From contig NZ_JAHXBG010000008.1 in the NCBI RefSeq assembly GCF_020103725.1, positions 411,379 through 475,378 of the forward strand: a stretch of DNA of 64,000 nucleotides, in the 5' to 3' direction. How positions within the stretch are numbered: the first letter of the stretch is position 1; every line of letters starts with the position of its first letter. Shown here piece after piece: positions 41,518-49,913 of the stretch. This DNA comes from Hyalangium gracile (lineage in GTDB: Bacteria > Myxococcota > Myxococcia > Myxococcales > Myxococcaceae). The position numbers were made by a program, and so were the translations under genes. The notes below the pieces were generated by a model. That model did not search any database. It was not told where the DNA came from and saw only the letters and a list, made by a program, of their open reading frames with translations.

Positions 41518-43752
41518 TCAGCGTCCTCCTCGGGGTGTCCCCGCCATCAGCTGCGTGAGGGTGTAGCGCTGGGGAATGCGCCGCACGGCCTCATCCTCCT
41601 CGCTGCAGAGCACCACCAGCGTCCAGGGCGCACCCTTGGCGAGCAGGGCGTCCATCACCTCCCGGCGGCCGCGCACGCCGAGCCCCTCGAGCGCGTCGTC
41701 CAGGACGAGGAGGCGGGGAGCGCCGGCCAGGGCGCGCGCCACCATCAGCCGCCGCACCTGCCCGCTGGACAGCGGGGCGCCTCCCGGCCCCAGCGGGGTG
41801 TCCAGGCCCTGGGGCAGCGCGAGGACGGGCTCCAGCAGCCCCACCGAGGCGAGCGCCTTGCGCACCTCGGCCGGGCCCACCCTGGCACGGCCCACCTGCA
41901 CGTTCTCCATCACGGAGCCCTCCAGCAGCTCCACCCCGCGCACCAGCGCCACCTGGGTGCGCAGCTCGGCCAGCGAGGCGCGGCGTGTGTCCACCCCCGC
42001 CAGCTCCACCCGGCCGCGGGTGGGCATGCGCATGCCGAAGAGCAGGTCCGCCAGGGTGCTCTTGCCCACGCCGCTGTCGGCGAGGATGGCCACCTTCGCG
42101 CCCGCGGCCAGCTCCAGCCCGAGCCCCCCCAGCGCCGGCCTGCCCTCGGCGTACTCGAAGTGGACGTCGTGCAGCCGCACCGTCAGCCCGCCTGGCCGCG
42201 CCAGCAGGGTCTCCCGGTGGGGGCCCTCCTCCTCGAGCGGCAGGTCCACCAGGTGTCCCAGCTTGTCCACCGCGGCCAGCAAATCGTAGAAGTTCTCCAC
42301 GTGCTTGCCGAACTTGACGAACGAGGCGAGCACGGCGGTGACGATGAGCTCGGCGGCGACGAGCTGGCCCAGGGTGAGCTCCCGCTGGATGACGAGCCAG
42401 CCGCCCAGCCCGAGCAGCAGGGCGCTGGCCACCACCTGGAGCCCCAGCGAGCCCACCACCTGGCGGAACACGATGGAGAAGTGGCGCTGCCGCGTCCCCA
42501 GGTAGCGCCGGGCCAGCACGTCCGCCTGCGCCTCGGCGTACGCGGTGCCGTCCTTCGAGCGGAAGGTGAGCGGGTGCCGGGCCAGCTCCTCCAGCCAGGC
42601 GGCCACCGCGTACTTGGACTTGGACTCCTCGATGGCGGTGTCCGTGCCCCGCTGGCCCAGCACCAGGACGATGACGAACGTGGCCGCGATGAGCAGCACG
42701 TCGAAGGCGAGCAGCACCGGGTGGTAGAAGGCCAGCACCATCATGCCGATGAGGGCCTGGAGCACCAGGCTGACGCCGTCGATCAGGAAGACGGCCAGCG
42801 TCTTCTGGATGGTGAGCACGTCGAAGAAGCGGTTGACGAGCTCCGGGCCATAGCTGCGATCAAAGGCCTCGCGACGCACCCGGGGGATGCGGTGCGCGGC
42901 GTCCAGCGCCACGCGCACGAAGATGCGCTGCTGGATGATCTCCACCACATGGATGTGGAGCGCCCGGAGCATGGCCGCGAAGGCGAGCGCGCCCATCACC
43001 AGGATGGAGAGGACGACGAGGGGCTGCAGCAGCGAGCCGAACGCCACCGAGTTCACCAGCGCCTGCACGGCGATAGGGGTGGCCAGCGAGAGCATGCCCG
43101 CGGCGACGGCATAGACGAGGACGACCTTCAGATCGTCCCGCTCCAGCCACAGCAGGGAGCGCAGCCGCTGCATGGGGGTGGGATGCTCGCCGCCGTGGCC
43201 TCCACCGCCTCCTACCCGTTCCAGCGGCATGGTGGGCACCGCTACCACCCAGTCCAGTGGCTGGGTCTGGCTGGTCGCGCCTGCCATGGCCATGAGCTTC
43301 GGCCCGCGCACCCAGCGAGGCCGAGGCTCCGTCTGCCCCATCATGACGACGCGCACCTGCTCGCGCCGGCGCTCTGAGAGGAGCACCCAGCCCATGGGCC
43401 CCAGAATGACGGCAGGCAGCGTGAGGCCTCCCGCGAGTACCTCCTTCACCGACATGCGCTGGCACACGCCGCGCAGGCCTACCGCCGCGCAGGCCTCCTG
43501 CAAGCGCTCCGTCCACGCCTCGGACGGGCGCTCAGGATGGGCGCGGCTCCAGCGGTGGAGCGCCATCGGATCCACGGCGACACCGGCGGGTTCGCCCAGG
43601 GCCTCCAGTACCGGCAGCAGCGCCTCCGGGGTGAAGGGAGCGGCACGGAGTTCCTCGTGCGATGCATGGGCGGGCGACCGTGCCTCCGTAGGGGACGTGC
43701 TCTCGAGGGTGAACGTTCCAGAAGCCTGCGACTCGCTCAGCGGTTGAATCAT
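41518..43752 (-). CDS. ABC exporter (bacteriocin/T1SS-type) with degenerate C39-like and ATPase domains
   Basis: About 744 residues. An N-terminal ~130-residue domain with C39-peptidase-like layout lacks the Cys-His pair, as in substrate-binding C39-like domains. Six membrane helices follow (YAVAAGMLSLATPIAVQALV, LSILVMGALAFAAMLRAL and others). The ATPase has Walker A ADSGVGKSTL and signature LSSGQVRRL, but Walker B is RLLVLDDALEG, with Asp where the catalytic Glu is expected, and the H-loop is VVLCSEEDE with no His. Hydrolysis may therefore be slow or asymmetric. The start is uncertain: ATG 43752 has a GGAG upstream, ATG 43791 is possible. It is divergent from the LysR gene. Confidence 0.85.
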   Translation of the reverse strand: MIQPLSESQASGTFTLESTSPTEARSPAHASHEELRAAPFTPEALLPVLEALGEPAGVAVDPMALHRWSRAHPERPSEAWTERLQEACAAVGLRGVCQRMSVKEVLAGGLTLPAVILGPMGWVLLSERRREQVRVVMMGQTEPRPRWVRGPKLMAMAGATSQTQPLDWVVAVPTMPLERVGGGGGHGGEHPTPMQRLRSLLWLERDDLKVVLVYAVAAGMLSLATPIAVQALVNSVAFGSLLQPLVVLSILVMGALAFAAMLRALHIHVVEIIQQRIFVRVALDAAHRIPRVRREAFDRSYGPELVNRFFDVLTIQKTLAVFLIDGVSLVLQALIGMMVLAFYHPVLLAFDVLLIAATFVIVLVLGQRGTDTAIEESKSKYAVAAWLEELARHPLTFRSKDGTAYAEAQADVLARRYLGTRQRHFSIVFRQVVGSLGLQVVASALLLGLGGWLVIQRELTLGQLVAAELIVTAVLASFVKFGKHVENFYDLLAAVDKLGHLVDLPLEEEGPHRETLLARPGGLTVRLHDVHFEYAEGRPALGGLGLELAAGAKVAILADSGVGKSTLADLLFGMRMPTRGRVELAGVDTRRASLAELRTQVALVRGVELLEGSVMENVQVGRARVGPAEVRKALASVGLLEPVLALPQGLDTPLGPGGAPLSSGQVRRLMVARALAGAPRLLVLDDALEGLGVRGRREVMDALLAKGAPWTLVVLCSEEDEAVRRIPQRYTLTQLMAGTPRGGR

Positions 43753-43903
43753 GAGGCGTGTGTTCTCCGCGCGGTCCCTGAAACTAAGCATTGGGAGAAT
43801 TGATTCCTGTCAAAGCACCATTGAAAAAACGAAATCGGCAGTTTCAAGAAAGCTCACTCCGGGGGCGCTCGCGCTCCGTGCCAGTGGCGCGTAGGCTCCC
43901 GCC

Positions 43904-44854
43904 GTGTCCCCGAGCCCTCCGCTGTTGGATGACATGCTGCTCTTCGTTGAAGTCGTGGCGACGGGCGGCATCACGGCCGCGGCGGAGCGGCTGGGCCTGC
44001 GCAAGTCGACGGTGAGCCGCCGGCTCGCGGCGCTCGAGGAGCGGCTGGGGACACGGCTGCTCGAGCGCAACACGCGCAGGCTGCGCCTCACGGAGGTGGG
44101 GCGCCAGTACCACGCGGAGTGCTCGCGGCTCGTCGCGGAGGCGCGGGAGGTCAACCGCGCGCTGAGCGAGTCTCGCGACACACCTCAGGGCACGCTGCGC
44201 ATCGCGACCCTCTCGCTGCTCGGCGAGCTGCTCACGCCCGTCATCGCCGAGTTCCTCCTGCGCGAGCCTCGGATGCGCGTGGAGGTCTCCCTCGCCCAGG
44301 CGCACGTGGACCTGATCGCCGAGGAGTATGATCTCGCGCTGCGCACCGGACCGCTGGCCGACTCCACGCTGATGTCGCGCCGGCTCGGGCTCGTGCGCAC
44401 CGGCTATTACGCCAGCCCCGCCTATCTCGGCAGCCGCGGCACGCCTCGTTCTCCCGAGGAGCTGCAGGGACACGAGTGCGTCCTGCTGGCCGAGCCCGGC
44501 ACGGACGAGGTCTGGTTCTTCGGGGAAGGGAAGGGCGCACGGACGGTGCCGGTGAGCGGCCGGCTGCGCGTGCCCAGTGTCCGCGCCGGTCAGGCGGCGG
44601 CAAGGGCGGGGCTGGGCGTGGTGCGGCTGCCCGCGTCCCTGGTCCCGGAGGATGTCCGCGCCGGGATGCTCGTGCCCATCCTGGCGTCCGAGACACCTCC
44701 CGGCATCCCCGTCTTCGCCGTCTACCCCAGCAGCCGCCAGCTGGCTCCGAAGGTGCGCGCCTTCTTGGGCATGCTTCTGGAGCGCAGCGCCGCGGTTCCC
44801 TGGGAGGCAGAGGTTCCTCCCACCGCTCCTCGTTCTCCCCGGTCTCGCGGCTGA
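43904..44854 (+). CDS. LysR-type transcriptional regulator
   Basis: A 316-residue regulator. The winged HTH is at residues 8-67 (LLFVEVVATGGITAAAERLG, LRKSTVSRRLAALEERLG), followed by the periplasmic-binding-protein-like effector domain (GTLRIATLSLLGELLTPV, ADSTLMSRRLGLVRTGYYAS). It begins with GTG. It lies 150 bp from, and divergent to, the ABC/HlyD/TolC operon, the usual LysR arrangement, so control of that exporter is likely. A broken copy of its 5' end lies at 35262. Confidence 0.92.
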   Translation: MSPSPPLLDDMLLFVEVVATGGITAAAERLGLRKSTVSRRLAALEERLGTRLLERNTRRLRLTEVGRQYHAECSRLVAEAREVNRALSESRDTPQGTLRIATLSLLGELLTPVIAEFLLREPRMRVEVSLAQAHVDLIAEEYDLALRTGPLADSTLMSRRLGLVRTGYYASPAYLGSRGTPRSPEELQGHECVLLAEPGTDEVWFFGEGKGARTVPVSGRLRVPSVRAGQAAARAGLGVVRLPASLVPEDVRAGMLVPILASETPPGIPVFAVYPSSRQLAPKVRAFLGMLLERSAAVPWEAEVPPTAPRSPRSRG

Positions 44855-44989
44855 GCCCTGGTGCCCTGAAGGGACTTCGCGGAACAGTGCGTTTCCCCAC
44901 GGGCTCTCGTCCCCCAGGGCCACCCCCATTACATCTTCCGCACACCGAGGCGCGGTCTACCGACCGAGGCCTCTTCAGGAGGACACGTC

Positions 44990-45319
44990 ATGGCAGGGGA
45001 AGTCATCGAGGTGGGGGATGCGGAGTTCCAGCGCGAGGTGCTCGAGTCCAAGCAGCCGGTGTTGGTGGACTTCATGGCGACGTGGTGCCCTCCGTGCCGC
45101 GTCCTCGCTCCGGTCCTCGAAACCCTGGCCTCCGAGTACAAGGGGCGGGTGAAGTTCGCCAAGCTCAACGTCGATGACCACCAGCGGACGCCAGAGGAGT
45201 ACGGCATCCGAGCGATGCCGACGCTGCTCGTCTTCAAGGAGGGCAGGGTGGTCAAGCAGATCGTCGGCGCGGTGCCTCGCGCGAAGCTGGAAGAGGCGCT
45301 CCGTCCGCTGGTCTCCTGA
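44990..45319 (+). CDS. Thioredoxin (WCPPC active site)
   Basis: A 109-residue thioredoxin-fold protein with active site WCPPC (Cys33, Cys36), the cis-Pro in RAMPTLLVF and the buried Asp27 in VLVDFMA. The CPPC dipeptide differs from the CGPC of classical thioredoxins and should change the redox potential. No signal peptide, so it reduces cytoplasmic disulfides. A GAGGA Shine-Dalgarno precedes the ATG. It is followed after 42 bp by the SDR gene on the same strand, possibly one transcript. Confidence 0.92.
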   Translation: MAGEVIEVGDAEFQREVLESKQPVLVDFMATWCPPCRVLAPVLETLASEYKGRVKFAKLNVDDHQRTPEEYGIRAMPTLLVFKEGRVVKQIVGAVPRAKLEEALRPLVS

Positions 45320-45361
45320 AGCCCTGTCCCTTCCATGGGGGCTTGTTAGATTCCGCGCCCC

Positions 45362-46123
45362 ATGGAACCTCTCAATGGAAGGACGGCGCTCGTCACGGGC
45401 GCCAGCGCGGGCATCGGTGAGGCCTGCGCCATCGCCCTCTCGCGCGCGGGAGCCAGTCTCGTCCTGACGGGCCGCCGCCGCGATCGGCTCGAGGCCCTGG
45501 CCGCGAAGCTCGGCACGCCCTCGCACGTCATCGAGCTGGATGTGCGCTCGCGCCCGGAGGTCGAAGCGAAGCTCTCCTCGCTGCCGGCCCCGTTCGCCGA
45601 GGTGGACATCCTCGTCAACAACGCCGGCCTGGGCCTGGGCCTTGAGCCCGCCCACGCCGCGTCGCTCGACGACTGGGAGACGATGGTCGACACCAACTGC
45701 AAGGGCCTCCTCTATGTGACGCGAGCGCTCCTGCCCGGCATGGTGCAGCGCAACCGTGGCCACGTCGTGAACCTCGGCTCGATCGCCGCCACGTACCCCT
45801 ACCCGGGCGGCAACGTCTACGGCGCGACCAAGGCCTTCGTGCACCAGTTCACCGAGAACCTGAAGGCGGACCTGGCAGGCACCCGCGTGCGCGTCACCTG
45901 CGTGGAGCCCGGCATGGTGCAGACGGACTTCTCCACCGTGCGCTTCAAGGGCGATGCCGAGCGTGCGAGCAAGGTCTACGAGGGCATGGAGCCGCTCGTG
46001 GCCGCGGACATCGCGGACATCGTGCTGTTCTGCGTGACTCGCCCGCCCCACGTGAACCTCAACGTCGTTGAGGTCATGCCCGCGGACCAGGGCTTCGGTC
46101 CCTTCAACGTCAAGCGCCGGTAG
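45362..46123 (+). CDS. Short-chain dehydrogenase/reductase (YdfG-like)
   Basis: A 253-residue NAD(P)-dependent oxidoreductase. The cofactor motif TGASAGIG, the basic RR pair after the second strand (LTGRRRDRLE, favouring NADP), the NNAG segment, and catalytic Ser (NLGSIAA), Tyr and Lys (VYGATKAF) are all present. The closest remembered relatives are 3-hydroxy acid/serine dehydrogenases of the YdfG type, also supported by EPGMVQTDFS. The substrate is not determined. It is spaced 42 bp from the thioredoxin and 24 bp from the next gene. Confidence 0.9.
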   Translation: MEPLNGRTALVTGASAGIGEACAIALSRAGASLVLTGRRRDRLEALAAKLGTPSHVIELDVRSRPEVEAKLSSLPAPFAEVDILVNNAGLGLGLEPAHAASLDDWETMVDTNCKGLLYVTRALLPGMVQRNRGHVVNLGSIAATYPYPGGNVYGATKAFVHQFTENLKADLAGTRVRVTCVEPGMVQTDFSTVRFKGDAERASKVYEGMEPLVAADIADIVLFCVTRPPHVNLNVVEVMPADQGFGPFNVKRR

Positions 46124-46147
46124 CCAGTGCTCGGGAGTCCCACGCCC

Positions 46148-47059
46148 ATGAGATTCTCACTCGTGGTTCTGCTCGCGCTCCTCCTCGGCTGCGCCGCTTC
46201 CCGAGGGGATCACCTGTACTCGAACTCCGTGGAGGAGCAGGGAGACCGTCGCGTCGGCCAGTACATCTCGTCCGACTGGTCGTTCCAGACGTCCTCGTTC
46301 TGGATCGAGGGCCCCGAGGGGCTCATCTTGATCGACACGCAGTTCCTTCCCTCCGCGCTGAGGAAGCTGATCCGTTACGGGGAGCAGCGCACCGGTAAGG
46401 CGAGCAAGCTGGCGATCGTCTTGCACCCGAACCCCGACCGCTTCAACGGAACGGCCTGGCTCCAGTCTCAAGAGGTCCCCGTCGTCACCTCCGAGCAGGT
46501 TCGCGACCTCATCGCGGACGTCCACGCGAAGTGGTCCCCTGTCTTCTTCGAGAAGTACAGCATGGGCGGCTACCCCCGGACACTCGCGCTCCCGGACAGC
46601 CTGGGCAGTAGCACCCGGGAGCTCAGCGCGGGGGGCCTCACCGTGAAGGTGCACGTGCTCGGCAGCGGGTGCAGCCCGGCCCATCTGGTCATCGAGTGGG
46701 AAGGGCACCTCTTCGTGGGCGACCTGGTCGCGAATGGCTCCCACAGCTGGTTCGAGAACGGCCGGGTCGACGAGTGGCTCCACCGCCTCGAAGAGCTGCG
46801 CGCCCTGCGGCCGAAGTGGATCCACCCGGGGCATGGACTCTCCGGTGGGCCCGAACTGCTGGACCAGCAGGCGGAGTACCTCCGCGCCGTGGTCGAGGCG
46901 GTTGCGGCGGCACGGAAGCAGGGCCTGCCCCATCGCGATGCGCTCGGACGGGCCAAGGAGGAGCTGACCCGGCGCTACCCCCATCACCTCAACCCTCTCT
47001 TCCTGCCGATGCTGCTGGGAGCGGAGTTGTCGCGCCAGGCTGCCGAATCCACCCCGTGA
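46148..47059 (+). CDS. Metallo-beta-lactamase-fold lipoprotein with degenerate metal site
   Basis: A 303-residue protein with a lipobox (LALLLGCAAS, Cys16) and the MBL fold: SFWIEGPEGLILIDTQFLP, EGHLFVGDLVANGSHSWF and PKWIHPGHGLSGG. The canonical HxHxDH metal motif reads HPNPDR, and the later GxxHxxGH region reads GSGCSPAHL, so at least three zinc ligands are replaced while Asp (GDLV) and His (HPGHG) remain. It resembles subclass B-type and PNGM-like hydrolases but may be inactive or use a different metal. The ATG at 46148 is chosen because it starts the signal peptide. Confidence 0.8.
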   Translation: MRFSLVVLLALLLGCAASRGDHLYSNSVEEQGDRRVGQYISSDWSFQTSSFWIEGPEGLILIDTQFLPSALRKLIRYGEQRTGKASKLAIVLHPNPDRFNGTAWLQSQEVPVVTSEQVRDLIADVHAKWSPVFFEKYSMGGYPRTLALPDSLGSSTRELSAGGLTVKVHVLGSGCSPAHLVIEWEGHLFVGDLVANGSHSWFENGRVDEWLHRLEELRALRPKWIHPGHGLSGGPELLDQQAEYLRAVVEAVAAARKQGLPHRDALGRAKEELTRRYPHHLNPLFLPMLLGAELSRQAAESTP

Positions 47060-47092
47060 GCGGAAGGTGGATGGGGTCCGCGGGGGAAGGGG

Positions 47093-47629
47093 CTACACGG
47101 GGGGCAGGCCGAGCTGGCGCTCCGCGTCCCTCATCCGCTGCTGTCGCTCCGCCTCGTCCTCTTCCGAGCCGGCCCCGTGCCGCGGCGCGCCCACGTCCTC
47201 CGCGAGGCCGCTGCCGCGCCAGCTCTCCGCGGGCCCTCCGGAGTTCAGCGGATCCAGGGCGCTCGGCCTGGCGATGCGTCGGGGACGGCGCCCGCTCGCG
47301 GCGTAGACGTCCACGAGGGTGATTCCCAGCACCGCCACCGTGGCCGCTATCCGCCAGAGCGTGCTCCCCCGTCGACTGCCGAAGGTGGCCCCGAGCAGGG
47401 ACAGGTCGATCGAGTCACCCGCCACGCGTCCCCACAGCCAGGGGCGCTGCTCCTTCTGCGAGAGGAGGCCCATGCCCGTGAAGAGCTCCCGCGCTCCCAG
47501 CACTCGGACCAGCCGGGCGGCACCTGGCGCGCCAAGACGCCGGCAGAGCCCCTCCGCGAAGGTGAGCTCGGTCAGTCCCAGCCCCACGCTCAACCATCCC
47601 AGACCCTCAGGCAATCGGTGGCCATCCAT
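47093..47629 (-). CDS. Small membrane protein of unknown function
   Basis: A 178-residue protein. Its order of segments (GLGWLSVGLGLTELTFAEGL, LVRVLGARELFTGMGLLSQ, WLWGRVAGDSIDLSLLGATF, then AATVAVLGITLVDVYAAS) is that of a recurring integral membrane module often found beside, or fused to, SRPBCC cyclase/dehydrase domains. Three to four membrane segments are likely; the C-terminal 60 residues are charged and soluble. No function is known to me. The ATG at 47629 begins the conserved segment. Confidence 0.75.
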   Translation of the reverse strand: MDGHRLPEGLGWLSVGLGLTELTFAEGLCRRLGAPGAARLVRVLGARELFTGMGLLSQKEQRPWLWGRVAGDSIDLSLLGATFGSRRGSTLWRIAATVAVLGITLVDVYAASGRRPRRIARPSALDPLNSGGPAESWRGSGLAEDVGAPRHGAGSEEDEAERQQRMRDAERQLGLPPV

Positions 47630-47796
47630 GCAGAGCACCTCCCTGCCTGGAGGGTGGGAGTGACGGGAAGGAACGCCAACCGGGAAGCTCAACCGTGCCC
47701 TCCGTCCCGTCGACAGGGGAGCGGGGGAGAAGGCGGCCTCCACCCCACGGAATATTCCGAGCCCCCGCCTGGATGGCGCTAGAACAGGGCGGCGCC

Positions 47797-48558
47797 ATGC
47801 TCGACTTCCTGCTCCGCCTCTCCGCGATCCGCCCTCCCGTCCGGCTGGAACGCATCCACCGGGAGAACCTCTCCGAGGCGGACCTGCGCGCGCTGCACGC
47901 CGTCTCCAACCGGCTGATGGCCGAGGACCTGGAGCACTTCCGCGTCCACGCCCAGGCCAACGACGTCGTCCACGTGTTCCGCCGCCGGGACACGGGCGAC
48001 ATCGTCGGCTTCCAGTTCTGGAGGACCGCGCCCCTGAGCCTGCCCCGAAGCCGCGTCATCCTCGGCGGCAAGCTGCGCATCCTCCCCGAGTACCGCCGCC
48101 ACGGCCTGCACCTGCTCTCGGGCCTGGACTTCTTCCTCACGAACAAGCTGCGCCACCCGTGGACCCGCCACTACCGGCTCTCGATCGCCAGCGTGTTCGG
48201 CTTCGTGTCCATCACCGAGGCGCTCGCGCACTACCAGCCGTTCGATCCGAAGGCCTCCGACGCGGAGAGCGTGGCGGTGCGCGAGGCGTTCCAGGCCCTG
48301 GCCCAGGAGAGCCACTTCCGCGTCGATCCGGAGACGGGCCTGTTCTTCGTGGACATCTACATGACGCCCGAGACGCTGAGCCGCTACCCGCGCACCTTCT
48401 TCCAGCGGCCCGCGGCCCGGCGCTACGCCGAGCTCAACCCGGAGTTTCGCACCAACGGCAGCTACGTGGGCTTCTGGTTCCGCTTCACCCCCGCCAACCT
48501 GCTCTCGGTGACGCGGACCATCGCCCGGAAGCTCCGGCGTCCTGTCGCCTCGGGCTGA
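47797..48558 (+). CDS. GNAT-like hypothetical protein
   Basis: A 253-residue soluble protein. The layout VVHVFRRRDTGDIVGFQFWR, then GGKLRILPEYRRHGLHLLSG (resembling the acetyl-CoA loop Q/RxxGxG/A, here RRHGLH) and a helix, suggests a divergent GNAT fold, but the key Gly pattern is incomplete. The C-terminal half (RYPRTFFQRPAARRYAELNP) matches nothing I know. ATG at 47773 would add eight residues. It is convergent with the DAHP synthase gene, with 8 bp between stops. Confidence 0.65.
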   Translation: MLDFLLRLSAIRPPVRLERIHRENLSEADLRALHAVSNRLMAEDLEHFRVHAQANDVVHVFRRRDTGDIVGFQFWRTAPLSLPRSRVILGGKLRILPEYRRHGLHLLSGLDFFLTNKLRHPWTRHYRLSIASVFGFVSITEALAHYQPFDPKASDAESVAVREAFQALAQESHFRVDPETGLFFVDIYMTPETLSRYPRTFFQRPAARRYAELNPEFRTNGSYVGFWFRFTPANLLSVTRTIARKLRRPVASG

Positions 48559-48566
48559 GCCAGGGC

Positions 48567-49640
48567 TCACGCCGTGCCGCGAGAGCGCAGCACGTCGCGC
48601 AGCACCTCGTGGCCCTTGCGCAGCATCTGCTCGGTGGTGGCCCAGTCCACGCACGCGTCCGTCACCGAGCAGCCGTAGCGCAGCTGCGAGAGGTCCGCCG
48701 GGATGGGCTGATTGCCCGCCTCGATGAAGCTCTCCACCATCAGGCCCACCACGGAGCGGTTGCCCTCGCGGATCTGATGGATGACGTCGCGCATCACCAG
48801 CGGCTGCAGCTCGGGCTTCTTCCACGAGTTCGAGTGCGAGCAGTCCACCACGATGTTGCGCGGCAGCTTCGCCTTGGTGAGCGCCTGCTCCGCGAGCGCG
48901 ATCGACACCGTGTCGTAGTTGGGCCGCCCGCCGCCGCCGCGCAGCACCAGGTGGCCGTAGGCGTTGCCGCCCGTGCGGATGATCGCCGACGCGCCGCTGT
49001 CGCTCAGCCCCAGGAAGCTGTGCGGACGCGAGGCGGAGAGGATGCCGTTGACCGCCGCCTCCAGCGAGCCGTCCGTCCCGTTCTTGAAGCCCACCGGCGT
49101 CGACAGCCCCGAGGCCATCTCTCGGTGCGTCTGGCTCTCCGCGGTGCGCGCGCCGATCGCCGTCCAGGACACCAGATCGCCGTAGTACTGCGGCGCGATC
49201 GGATCCAGCGCCTCGGTCGCCGCCGGCAGGCCCAGCTCGGCCACGTCCCGCAGGAAGCGACGGCCCCGCTCCATGCCCTCCTCGATGTGGAAGGAGTCAT
49301 CCATCCGCGGATCGTTGATGAAGCCCTTCCACCCGGTGGAGGTGCGCGGCTTCTCGAAGTACACCCGCATGATGATGTGGAAGGTGTCGCGGACGTCGTC
49401 GGCCAGCTTGCGCAGCCGTCGCGCGTAGTCCAGGCCCGCCTTCGGATCGTGGATGGAGCACGGGCCCACGATGACGAACATGCGCGGGTCCTTGCGGTCC
49501 AGGATGTCCATCAGGGCACGGCGCCCGGCGAGCACGGCCTCGGCCGCCTGCCCGGTCATCGGCACCCTCGCCTTGATCTCCACCGGCGAGGGCATGTGGT
49601 CGACGCCAACGACATTCAGGTTTTCAGTGCGAGCGGTCAT
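48567..49640 (-). CDS. 3-deoxy-7-phosphoheptulonate synthase (type I DAHP synthase)
   Basis: A 357-residue enzyme condensing phosphoenolpyruvate and erythrose 4-phosphate, the first step of the shikimate pathway. Family markers: FVIVGPCSIHDPKAGLDYAR, MRVYFEKPRTSTGWKGFIND, SWTAIGARTAESQTHREMAS, VGFKNGTDGS and VDCSHSNSWKKP with the metal-binding Cys and His residues. It is of the AroF/G/H type, normally feedback-inhibited by an aromatic amino acid; which one cannot be read here, so I give no letter. The ATG at 49640 is used. It is divergent from the acyltransferase gene. Confidence 0.95.
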   Translation of the reverse strand: MTARTENLNVVGVDHMPSPVEIKARVPMTGQAAEAVLAGRRALMDILDRKDPRMFVIVGPCSIHDPKAGLDYARRLRKLADDVRDTFHIIMRVYFEKPRTSTGWKGFINDPRMDDSFHIEEGMERGRRFLRDVAELGLPAATEALDPIAPQYYGDLVSWTAIGARTAESQTHREMASGLSTPVGFKNGTDGSLEAAVNGILSASRPHSFLGLSDSGASAIIRTGGNAYGHLVLRGGGGRPNYDTVSIALAEQALTKAKLPRNIVVDCSHSNSWKKPELQPLVMRDVIHQIREGNRSVVGLMVESFIEAGNQPIPADLSQLRYGCSVTDACVDWATTEQMLRKGHEVLRDVLRSRGTA

Positions 49641-49913
49641 GGAGCGGTGCCTCATTCTATAAGCCCACTCTCCGGATGCGGGCTTCTCGATGAGGGGCAG
49701 GCTGCAGGCGACCGCCGAGGGCGCTCCGAGGCGGGCAGGCAGGCGGGGGCAAAGCGCCTCTGCGGTGGGTGTAGGAGGGTAGGCGTAAATCGCCAGGGTT
49801 TCGGCGTGATGATCCGCTCGAGCTAGAAAGCAGGGGCACCACACACAAAACAGAGATGGAGGTTTTGCTCCGCTTTCCGCTTTTCAGTAGAGTTGGATAT
49901 ATCGAGGATCACT

